The notes under the pieces: model-generated | Databases searched by the model: none | What the model saw: only the letters and a program-made list of their open reading frames with translations | What the model was told of the DNA's origin: nothing | Origin: GM7GCV1 sp965221105 | GTDB taxonomy: Bacteria > Pseudomonadota > Gammaproteobacteria > Pseudomonadales > GM7GCV1 | DNA length: 64,000 bases | NCBI GenBank assembly: GCA_965221105.1 | Contig: OZ244871.1 | Span: 1,054,001 to 1,118,000 of the forward strand | Direction of reading: 5' to 3' | In this document: in pieces, positions 18,004 through 25,400 of the stretch | Numbering within the stretch: the first letter of the stretch is position 1 | Layout of the letters: the number at the start of each line of letters is the position of its first letter | Made by a program: the position numbers and the translations under genes

Positions 18004-19347
18004 TCAGCCCTCCTTCTCGATGCGGTTGAGGATGTCGCGCAGGATGGGCCCGTATTCGTACTTTCCCGGGCAGACAAAGGTGCACAGCGCCAGATCCTCT
18101 TCGTCGAGCTCCAGTGCACCAAGTTGTTGCGCTGTCGCTGTATCCCCGACTATGAGCGACCTCAACAGCTGGGTCGGCAGGACATCAAGCGGCATGACCC
18201 GCTCGTAGGCACCGACGGGTACCATGGCTCTCTCACTGCCATTGCTGGTCGTTGTAAAATCCCATGTCTTCCTTCCCAGCAGCCGGGAAATGTATATTGG
18301 CATGGCAGAAAAACGATTCCTCCCGCCCACACAGTAGTGCAGCAGGGGACGCTCGTGACCCTCGCGCAGCACAGACACCTGTGTATGGTAGCGCCCCAGA
18401 TACGCCGTGGGGCCGGACACAGCCCGTCCGCTGAGCACGGAACCACTGATCACCCGGTTTTCACCGGCTAAAAGATTGTCGGCACAGAGTTCTTCGATGC
18501 TGACACCCAAAGGGGCCAGCACCAGTTGTGGCTCAAGCACCTGTGGACCGGCCACCGAGACGACCCGATCAGCCCAAATCTTCCCTGAAGTAAACAATTT
18601 CCCTATTGCAATAACATCCTGATAGCCGATGGTCCAGACCACGGTGCTGAGCGATGCCGGTCGAAGGAAATGAATATGCGTGCCTGCATTTCCGGCCGGG
18701 TGCACACCACTGAACTGCTCCACCTGGACATTGGCCAGGCGGGGCACCGAGACCTGCTCTTCACCGGTGCAGACATACAGGGTACCTTCTGTCAGGCGCG
18801 ATAGCACCCTTATGCCCGCCTGGAAATCTGAGTTGTAGCTGGCGAGAACCACAGCCGGATCAACGGCAAGCGGGTTGGTATCTGTCGCCGTGACAAAGAT
18901 GGCACAGGGCACCTGATCGGGCGCGGGGATGCGACTGAACGGACGGGTGCGAAATGCGATCCACTGCCCTGATTCAACCAGCTGGGAAACAACAGTTTGC
19001 CGCTCCAGCGAATCAAGGGTATGGCCGCCATGGGTGGAAAATGTCTGTTCCTCATCGGTGTCACCAATCTCGACAACCACTGACCGCAAAACGCGCCTTT
19101 TGCCGCGATTGATCGCAGCCACCCTGCCAGCGGCCGGTGCTACAAAGACAACGCCAGGATTTTTCTTGTCCTCAAAAAGCTTTTGACCGAGGACCACCCG
19201 ATCACCCTCGCGTACATGCATGGTGGGTTTCATGCCGATGTAATCTTCACCCACGAGAGCAACCCTGGTACACGGCCGACTCGCAGCAATCTGCTGCCTG
19301 GGCACACCGGATATGGGTACATCGAGACCCTTTTTAATGGTAATCAC
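18004..19347 (-). CDS. nqrA: Na+-NQR subunit A
   Basis: Cytoplasmic peripheral subunit of 447 residues. N-terminal KKGLDVPISGVP, the VGEDYIGMKPTM block, and the PAAGRVAAINRGKRRVLRSVV barrel-sandwich segment are diagnostic. First gene of the operon. A promoter candidate lies upstream at 19514-19542. Confidence 0.96.
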   Translation of the reverse strand: MITIKKGLDVPISGVPRQQIAASRPCTRVALVGEDYIGMKPTMHVREGDRVVLGQKLFEDKKNPGVVFVAPAAGRVAAINRGKRRVLRSVVVEIGDTDEEQTFSTHGGHTLDSLERQTVVSQLVESGQWIAFRTRPFSRIPAPDQVPCAIFVTATDTNPLAVDPAVVLASYNSDFQAGIRVLSRLTEGTLYVCTGEEQVSVPRLANVQVEQFSGVHPAGNAGTHIHFLRPASLSTVVWTIGYQDVIAIGKLFTSGKIWADRVVSVAGPQVLEPQLVLAPLGVSIEELCADNLLAGENRVISGSVLSGRAVSGPTAYLGRYHTQVSVLREGHERPLLHYCVGGRNRFSAMPIYISRLLGRKTWDFTTTSNGSERAMVPVGAYERVMPLDVLPTQLLRSLIVGDTATAQQLGALELDEEDLALCTFVCPGKYEYGPILRDILNRIEKEG

Positions 19348-19513
19348 GGACTTGAGCCTATAACCGATACGTAAAGCAGGGGGCAGACATCTGCCGGGCG
19401 CAGCGTCTCCGCTCGCGAAAGGCTGAACGATGCCGAAATGCTGTTTCAGTGCAACTTCCCACGAATCCTGCGCTGCTTTTCCAGCCGAACAGGCACATCA
19501 CATTCAGCCGAGC

Positions 19514-19542
19514 ATTATAGGGATGGAGGAGACCGAGTTCCA
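19514..19542 (-). promoter_or_regulatory. Predicted sigma70 promoter of the nqr operon
   Basis: On the minus strand, TATAAT (19514-19519) lies 17 bases from TGGAAC (19537-19542), a weak -35. Transcription would begin about 160 bases upstream of nqrA. Confidence 0.4.
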
Positions 19543-19592
19543 GCGTCCACGAACGGAACGAACGCGGGATTTGACCCTGATCAGACAGCCGG

Positions 19593-21062
19593 TTACGGCG
19601 CTGGTGGATAGACCGGATAGCTGACCCCAGCCATCTTCTCGAGTACGCGATATACTTGGCAACTGTACCCGAACTCGTTGTCGTACCAGAGGTAGAGCAC
19701 CGCGCTGTTCTCACGACAGATGGTGGCTTTGGCATCGAACACAGAGGCTGATCGGGAGCCGACAATATCTGTCGATACCACTTCGGGAGATTCGATATAG
19801 TCAATCTGCCGATGCACCCCGGAATGCAGGGATGCAGTCCGCATAAAATCGTTCATTTCCTCGGTGGTCAGATCTTTCTCCAGCGTCAGGTTCAGAATTG
19901 CCATCGAGACATTTGGGGTAGGAACGCGAATCGCGTTGCCCGTCAGCCTCCCCTCAAGCTCCGGCAGTGCCTTGGCGACAGCCTTGGCAGCGCCCGTTGA
20001 AGTAAGCACCATGTTCAGAGGCGCCGAGCGACCCCGGCGATCTGACTTGTGGTAATTATCGATCAGGTTCTGGTCGTTGGTGTAGGCATGGACAGTCTCC
20101 ATATGCCCGCGGACTATGCCAAAGTTGTCATGGATCAACTTGAGTGCCGGGACTATGGCGTTGGTGGTGCAGGACGCAGCAGTCACAATCCTGTCATCAC
20201 TCTTGATGTCGTCGCTGTTCACGCCAGCCACAATGTTCTTCAGCTTGCCTGTGCCCGGGGCAGTGAGCAATACCTTGGCAACACCCTTGGACTTCAGGTG
20301 CTGGCCCAGGCCCTTTTCATCCGACCAGACACCGGTATTGTCCACCACAATCGCATTGTCTATGCCATATTCGGTATAGTCTATTTCAGTGGGTGAATCA
20401 GCGTAAATGAGCTGCACAACGTTGCCGTTGACCACCAGCTGATCACGATCCTCCAGAACCCGAATGGTGCCCTGCAGGGAACCATGTACCGAATCACGCC
20501 GCAGCAGACTGGCACGCTTGACCAGATCGCTGGGTGCGTTGCCCTTGCGAACCACAATGGCACGCAGACGCAGTACGTCTCCTCCGGCAATTTTCTCAAT
20601 CAGCAGCCTGGCCACCAGACGACCAATACGGCCAAAGCCATAGAGCACGATGTCCTGCGGACTTTCCAGTGGTTTGGATGGTGCATTTGCAGCCGCGCCC
20701 ACCTCGGCCCGCACGTAATCAGCAATGGATACACCACGATCATCCTGCATGTAGCTGGAAGTGATGCGTCCGATATCAATATGCGACGGTCCCAGATTGA
20801 GCTTTGAGAGCTCCTGAACCACCAGCCAGGTCTCGAATTCTGAAAGCTCGCTCCGCTCCACCTGTCGGGCAAAGCGGTGTGCCTTCATGATGTCGATCAC
20901 GGAGCGATTGACCAGCGAGCGTCCGTAGATATAGCAGGCTACGTTGTGCTTGCGATACAGCCTGCCGATCAGGGGGATCATATTCTCAGCGAGCTCTTCA
21001 CGCTCTTTCCAGTCGGAAAAAAAGTCCTCGGGTACGGGGCGGCTGGTATCGTTCACGGGCAC
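19593..21062 (-). CDS. gap: Glyceraldehyde-3-phosphate dehydrogenase, long form with N-terminal extension
   Basis: 489 residues: about 140 residues of N-terminal extension, then a GAPDH core starting IVLYGFGRIGRLVARLL. The catalytic Cys is in AASCTTNAIVPALK, the substrate-binding region in NMVLTSTGAAKAVAKALPEL and the C-terminal WYDNEFGYSCQVYR is present. This long form is found in marine gammaproteobacteria and is often placed near nqr. Its preferred direction and cofactor cannot be read with certainty. It has its own promoter. Confidence 0.92.
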   Translation of the reverse strand: MPVNDTSRPVPEDFFSDWKEREELAENMIPLIGRLYRKHNVACYIYGRSLVNRSVIDIMKAHRFARQVERSELSEFETWLVVQELSKLNLGPSHIDIGRITSSYMQDDRGVSIADYVRAEVGAAANAPSKPLESPQDIVLYGFGRIGRLVARLLIEKIAGGDVLRLRAIVVRKGNAPSDLVKRASLLRRDSVHGSLQGTIRVLEDRDQLVVNGNVVQLIYADSPTEIDYTEYGIDNAIVVDNTGVWSDEKGLGQHLKSKGVAKVLLTAPGTGKLKNIVAGVNSDDIKSDDRIVTAASCTTNAIVPALKLIHDNFGIVRGHMETVHAYTNDQNLIDNYHKSDRRGRSAPLNMVLTSTGAAKAVAKALPELEGRLTGNAIRVPTPNVSMAILNLTLEKDLTTEEMNDFMRTASLHSGVHRQIDYIESPEVVSTDIVGSRSASVFDAKATICRENSAVLYLWYDNEFGYSCQVYRVLEKMAGVSYPVYPPAP

Positions 21063-21087
21063 GGCTCAGATCTGAAAAAAGGCGCGC

Positions 21088-21116
21088 ATTATAAAAGCAA
21101 TTCTGTGGCGAACCAA
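21088..21116 (-). promoter_or_regulatory. Predicted sigma70 promoter of gap
   Basis: Minus strand TTGGTT (21111-21116), 17-base spacer, TATAAT (21088-21093), about 26 bases upstream of the gap start codon. Confidence 0.6.
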
Positions 21117-21160
21117 GCGCTGGCAGGACTGGGTTTCGGCCAGTCTTTGGGGTCTGCACT

Positions 21161-22228
21161 CTAACTCAGGAGCGCCACCGATTTGATTTGCGCGAAGACT
21201 CGCAATCCGGGCTCAAGCCCGAGCCGGACGGCCGAACGACGCGTTATCTGGGCCAGAAGGTGAACGCCGCCGGCATCCAGCTCAACAATGATCTGAGCGC
21301 TGTCGGCGGCCCGAATATGCACAATCCTGCCGGCAACGATATTTTGAATGCTGGTACCCTGCTGACGCTCGAGCGTCAGGCTGAGATCGCGAGCCATGAT
21401 CCTGACCCGAACCAGCTGCCCTTCCTGCAGGTGGCCATCTGTCACCCAGAGATCTCCACCCGCAAAACCGAGCCGAACAAGCCCATACCTCGCATCGATC
21501 TCACGGACCCTGGCCTCGACCAGGGTTTCCAGGCCCTCATCAGGCCGAGCGAGAATATCTGGATGCAGCAATACCTCGGCCGCAGGGCCGACCGTAACCA
21601 GTCGGCCATCCTTAACCAGAACAATCCTGTCAGCCAACCGCGCAACCTCATCCAGAGCGTGGCTCACATAGACAATAGGCGCTCCGATTTCGCGATGACA
21701 GAGCTGAATACACCTCAGCACCGATTCGCGGCTGGCAGCATCGAGCGCCACAACGGGCTCATCCATTAGAATCAGCTGCGGATAGGACAGCAGCGCTCTG
21801 AAAATGGCAACTCGCTGCTTCTCCCCGCCCGACAAGGTTGCAATGCGTCGGTCCATCAGCTCACCGACACCAAGCTGCTTGAGTACCCTGTCTGTGTCCA
21901 ACGTTCCGCGAGCCCGTTTTCGGGCATAGCTCAGGTTGCCGCGCACACTCAGGTGCTCAAACAGGCTCGACTCCTGAAAGACATAGCCCAGCCGGCGTTT
22001 ATGTGGCGGTATCCACACGCCGGCATCGTCATCCTGCCATGTCTGACCTGCGTAGCCCACTCGACAGCCCGGCACCTGCTCAAGACCCGCGAGGATGCGC
22101 AACAGAGTTGTCTTGCCGGCACCGCTGTGCCCAAAAATGGCGGTCGCGCCCTCGAGCTGGAGATCCAGATCAAGCTGCAGATTCCAGTCATCGCGCTTGA
22201 GAAAAACTTCCAGCTGCAGCCTGCTCAA
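21161..22228 (-). CDS. modC: Molybdate ABC transporter ATP-binding protein
   Basis: 355 residues. Walker A GHSGAGKTTLL, signature LSGGEKQRVAIFRALL, Walker B LILMDEPVVALD, H-loop YVSHALDEV. The C-terminal part (from about residue 285) has the MOP/TOBE molybdate-binding fold (SIQNIVAGRIVHIR ... VHLLAQITRRSA). ATGA overlap with modB. Confidence 0.94.
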   Translation of the reverse strand: MSRLQLEVFLKRDDWNLQLDLDLQLEGATAIFGHSGAGKTTLLRILAGLEQVPGCRVGYAGQTWQDDDAGVWIPPHKRRLGYVFQESSLFEHLSVRGNLSYARKRARGTLDTDRVLKQLGVGELMDRRIATLSGGEKQRVAIFRALLSYPQLILMDEPVVALDAASRESVLRCIQLCHREIGAPIVYVSHALDEVARLADRIVLVKDGRLVTVGPAAEVLLHPDILARPDEGLETLVEARVREIDARYGLVRLGFAGGDLWVTDGHLQEGQLVRVRIMARDLSLTLERQQGTSIQNIVAGRIVHIRAADSAQIIVELDAGGVHLLAQITRRSAVRLGLEPGLRVFAQIKSVALLS

Positions 22229-22875
22229 AGACGGGTCACCCTGAATCTATGCCCGCGAGAATAGACTAGCAGCAGCAGGAAAAAGGAACCAGTGACAAGC
22301 CCCAGTGAGAGGCGATGCGCTGCAGCGTAGTCGAGCTGCTCGACCGATTCATAGATGGCAATAGACAGCACCCGGGTCTCATCAGGAATACTGCCACCTA
22401 TCATCAGAACTACCCCAAATTCACCGATAGTATGGGCAAAACCCAGAACCACCGCGGACAGGACTCCCGGTAATGCCAAGGGAAGAGCAACAGTAAAGAA
22501 ACGATCCATCGGAGCCGCGCCCAGCATACTGGCGGCATCCAGAGTGGTGTTGGCGACGCGCGAAAAAGCGGCCTGCATGGGCTGAACTACAAAGGGCAGC
22601 GAATACACCAGGGAGCCAATCACCAGTCCCTCAAAACTGAAAGCCAGTGACCGGCCCGCAAGCCAGCCCAGCACGCCGTCCGGAGCCATGGCGATCAGCA
22701 GATAAAACCCCAGTACCGTAGGAGGCAGCACCAGCGGCATGGCGATCAGCGCTTCGACTGCCGGTTTCAGTATGCTCGAAGTTCGCGCCAGCCACCAGGC
22801 AAGCGGCAGCGCAATCACCAACAGCAGCAGGGTTGCCACCATACTCAGCTTGAGCGTGAGAACCAGTGCGCTCAT
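22225..22875 (-). CDS. modB: Molybdate ABC transporter permease
   Basis: 216 residues, five or six membrane helices, with the permease EAA-type loop (DAASMLGAAPMDRFFTVALPLALPG) and the PLVLPPTVLGFYLL segment typical of ModB. Lies between modA and modC, overlapping modC by four bases. Confidence 0.95.
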   Translation of the reverse strand: MSALVLTLKLSMVATLLLLVIALPLAWWLARTSSILKPAVEALIAMPLVLPPTVLGFYLLIAMAPDGVLGWLAGRSLAFSFEGLVIGSLVYSLPFVVQPMQAAFSRVANTTLDAASMLGAAPMDRFFTVALPLALPGVLSAVVLGFAHTIGEFGVVLMIGGSIPDETRVLSIAIYESVEQLDYAAAHRLSLGLVTGSFFLLLLVYSRGHRFRVTRL

Positions 22876-22883
22876 CTCGGGAT

Positions 22884-23792
22884 TCAGGGCGCACCTCCCG
22901 GCTGCGGTGGGCGGTACCCTGCAGAACGGATGATCCCTGTCGCTTCTGTACCGCCGAGGAATTCATAGAGACCACGGGCAGCCTCCCCCGCATCAAGCAG
23001 CACCATGTGCTGCTCCAGGGGAGCATGAAGGTTCTCAGGCAGCAATTCAACGAACGCCTTTTGTGATTCCGGATGCTCCAGCTGGGACCTGGCGATCAAC
23101 GCCAGATCGACGCCCCCCCGGGCAAAAAAATGAAACGCCTGGGAGACATTTTCCCCGTGCACCCGCTGATCCGCGTTGATCTGAACGTCCAGCGCTTCCA
23201 GACTCTGCTCGGCTGCCAGGCCATAGGGTGCAAGTCCGGGATTCGCCATCGCCAGCCGATCAAAGTTTCCTGTCAGGAGTGTCTGCAGTGGCTCGGGGTT
23301 CCTCGATACCAGTGCCAGGCGACCGTATGCGTATACCCGTCTGCTCCCCGGGACACCCAGACCCTGTTTCTCCAGGTACGTGGCTCTTGCTGCGTCGGCT
23401 GACAGGAACAGATCTGCGGCCGCCCCGCGCAGCAATTGAGCAGCCAGCTTTCCACTCGAACCGGAAATGAGCTGGATGCGATGGCCGGTACGCTGCTCGA
23501 AATGCTCTGCGAGCAGGTTCATTGTGGGATAAAAATTCGCAGCTACGGCAACCCGCAGGGTCTCAGCCCGACTGGTGCCCGACACGAGAAGGCACACAAC
23601 AAGAGCCAAACAATATCTGCGTGCGGGTGGTGAGGGCGAGCCTTTTCGGCTCTGTATAACCGGGCACCAGTGCGTCTGGGTGCGTCGATGGAGCCCCCCA
23701 GCGGGCAGCTTTCCTCTTTCAGGAGGCACAGCACCTGTGCCTGTACTGGTTCCAATCAGATTATATCCCCTGCCAGGTGTGCGCTGCGCCAT
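22884..23792 (-). CDS. modA: Molybdate-binding periplasmic protein (start uncertain)
   Basis: Solute-binding protein of the Mod system. The mature part begins AETLRVAVAANFYPTMNLLAEHF and contains SGSSGKLAAQLLRGAAADLFLSAD, the oxyanion-binding pattern of ModA. A signal peptide is clear (RRYCLALVVCLLVSGTSRA), but the frame is open far upstream and no ATG lies near it. ATG 23792 is used here and would add about 55 odd residues; a non-ATG start close to 23640-23660 is more natural, because the segment before it looks like structured leader RNA. Confidence 0.85.
   Translation of the reverse strand: MAQRTPGRGYNLIGTSTGTGAVPPERGKLPAGGLHRRTQTHWCPVIQSRKGSPSPPARRYCLALVVCLLVSGTSRAETLRVAVAANFYPTMNLLAEHFEQRTGHRIQLISGSSGKLAAQLLRGAAADLFLSADAARATYLEKQGLGVPGSRRVYAYGRLALVSRNPEPLQTLLTGNFDRLAMANPGLAPYGLAAEQSLEALDVQINADQRVHGENVSQAFHFFARGGVDLALIARSQLEHPESQKAFVELLPENLHAPLEQHMVLLDAGEAARGLYEFLGGTEATGIIRSAGYRPPQPGGAP
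23662..23753 (-). promoter_or_regulatory. Structured 5' leader of modA, possible Moco/tungsten-cofactor riboswitch
   Basis: On the minus strand GGAACCAGT (23745-23753) can close with ACTGGTGCC (23663-23671). Inside lies AGGCACA-loop-TGTGCCT (23724-23742), and an alternative CCTC-loop-GAGG stem. The position ahead of modABC is where Moco-sensing RNAs occur. I cannot verify the full consensus by eye. Confidence 0.35.
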
Positions 23793-24036
23793 CGGTGAGC
23801 GATCTTGAACCAGGCTGGAGGCCGGGACACGCCAAGGAAAAAGGAGTGATTGTCGTACCGAACCCATGTGCAGTAACCAACATCCGTCAGAAGTGTCATT
23901 CTAGCCCAAGACCAAGGGGGCGACAGCCTGGAATATCATCTGAACAGTATCGAACATAGAGCGAAGGACTGTCGGCATAGGGTCGATATTTCGTCAGGAA
24001 TATCAGTTGTACCGAAAGACTGAATCACTAAAATAG

Positions 24037-24140
24037 GGGAATTATATACTTGTTGCCCAAGCATACTGTTCTATGCGGCACGGCGGGTACTCCCGCCGAT
24101 CAATTCACCATCAGGCCGCATATCGGGGACTTTCCCGCCC
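24037..24140 (-). ncRNA. Candidate omega-RNA scaffold region of TnpB copy 1
   Basis: By analogy with known TnpB systems the guide RNA scaffold covers the 3' end of tnpB and the element end. A strong hairpin CGGCGGG-TACT-CCCGCCG lies at 24081-24098, overlapping the last codons. The guide would be read from the flank beginning at 24036 and going left. Inference from position and structure only. Confidence 0.45.
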
Positions 24141-25285
24141 GACGAGCCACGCTCCCTGATGTTGCGTGCGGCATTCAGGTCCCTGTCGAGACTCAAGCCG
24201 CACTGTTCACACTCAAAGACTCTGTCCTTCAGGGTCAGTGATTCATGGACTGAACCACAGCCTGAACAGGTCTTCGATGTGTTCCTGGGATTCACCTTCA
24301 CAACCGACCCACCGGCACTCTCAGCCTTGTAGGTCAATTGAGAGACGAAGGTTCCCCACTGTTGCTCCAGGATTGATCGGTTCAATCCCGTCTTATGACT
24401 GCCACCATGAGCAGTCATGTTCTTGATCTTCAGGTCTTCAACCGCGAAGTGTCTGTGTCGCCTCACCAGGTCGGTTGTGGTTCTGTGCAGGGCAGTGCGC
24501 TGTCTCTCTGCGACCCTGTACGCCTCTCTGGCCAGCGATTGGCGTTTCTTATATCGGTTGTGACTGCCCCTCTTGGCTTTACTCAGTTTTCGCTGAAGCC
24601 GCTTCTGTCGGGTCCTATCAATGACCACCTTCGGCACTGACTCACCGGTCGAGAGGGTGGCCCGTGCCTTCACGCCAACATCAATACCGACGACGGGAGA
24701 CTGATCAGCCGATACCTCCCGCTCCTGCTCACAGACGAACTGAACCATGACGCGGACAGGTGTTGTCACAACGCGAACCAGCGTGATCTCACCCTCCGGC
24801 ACCGCCTTCACAATGAACCTGCCAAAGCCCTTGATGTACACACAGTGCCGTGCGCCAGACGCGAAGAGACGAAACTGGCTTGTTTCAAAAGATCGAATAC
24901 CCCTGTTCCTGCCCTTGAATCTCGGAAAGCCACCATGCCTGAAGAATCGCTTGAATGATCTATCCAGTCTGTTCAGGACAGATCGGAATGGCTGTACACC
25001 ATAGCTGCTCATCTCAGCATCATCTCTGCGTATCTGAGTGAATGACTTATATTGATCGTACAGGCCGATTGACTCACCAGCCTTCCGATACGCATTGATG
25101 CGCTCATCAAGGGCGGCGTTGTACAGTTGGCGAGAGAGATACAGGAATCTGTTCAGCCGCTGATGCGTTGCGCGAGATAGCTGTGCAGTCTGACTGTGAG
25201 TGCGTACAATCCGCATCGGTGCGGTCGCTCCAACTAGCGTTTGGGGGAGCTGTTTCGAGCAGCTATTCACGCACCTTAATATCAT
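24071..25285 (-). CDS. tnpB: RNA-guided nuclease TnpB (IS605 OrfB), copy 1
   Basis: 404 residues from ATG 25285, the normal TnpB length; the longer upstream frame runs out of the element and is rejected. RuvC-I Asp in VGIDVGVKA (D202), RuvC-II Glu in FAVEDLKIKNM (E284), four-Cys zinc ribbon C340-x2-C343 and C359-x2-C362, RuvC-III Asp in DRDLNAARNI. N-terminal OrfB helix-turn-helix region with LYNAALDERI. All catalytic residues are intact. No tnpA is present. TnpB proteins use an omega-RNA from the 3' end of the element to cut DNA at a matching site; here the gene's last 35 bases run straight into the element end. Confidence 0.93.
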   Translation of the reverse strand: MILRCVNSCSKQLPQTLVGATAPMRIVRTHSQTAQLSRATHQRLNRFLYLSRQLYNAALDERINAYRKAGESIGLYDQYKSFTQIRRDDAEMSSYGVQPFRSVLNRLDRSFKRFFRHGGFPRFKGRNRGIRSFETSQFRLFASGARHCVYIKGFGRFIVKAVPEGEITLVRVVTTPVRVMVQFVCEQEREVSADQSPVVGIDVGVKARATLSTGESVPKVVIDRTRQKRLQRKLSKAKRGSHNRYKKRQSLAREAYRVAERQRTALHRTTTDLVRRHRHFAVEDLKIKNMTAHGGSHKTGLNRSILEQQWGTFVSQLTYKAESAGGSVVKVNPRNTSKTCSGCGSVHESLTLKDRVFECEQCGLSLDRDLNAARNIRERGSSGGKVPDMRPDGELIGGSTRRAA

Positions 25286-25400
25286 CTGGGCACTGGGGCA
25301 ACAAGTATATAATTCCCTAAAATAGCGCCTCCCATAATCCGGAGCTGCCACCGCCACTTGCGTCCAACCGGCACCCGAACCCTGCTTCAGAAAAAACCGC

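Larger units (their letters stand above)
24029..25325 (-). mobile_element. TnpB-only element, copy 1, with TIRs and 8-bp target duplication
   Basis: The element spans 24037-25317 (1281 bp). Its ends begin GGGAATTATATACTTGTT and are inverted repeats identical over 22 bases. It is flanked by TAAAATAG at 24029-24036 and 25318-25325, an 8-bp direct duplication. The only gene is tnpB. IS200/IS605 and IS607 elements have neither such terminal repeats nor target duplications, so the movement chemistry must differ. The second copy (37629-38910) has a different duplication, TTTCAAAA. The insertion is 75 bp upstream of mfd. Confidence 0.88.

Noticed and set aside
24029..25325. Classification of the TnpB elements as ordinary IS200/IS605 or IS1341 copies
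   Set aside because: The 22-bp terminal inverted repeats and 8-bp duplications at both loci are incompatible with Y1-transposase insertion.
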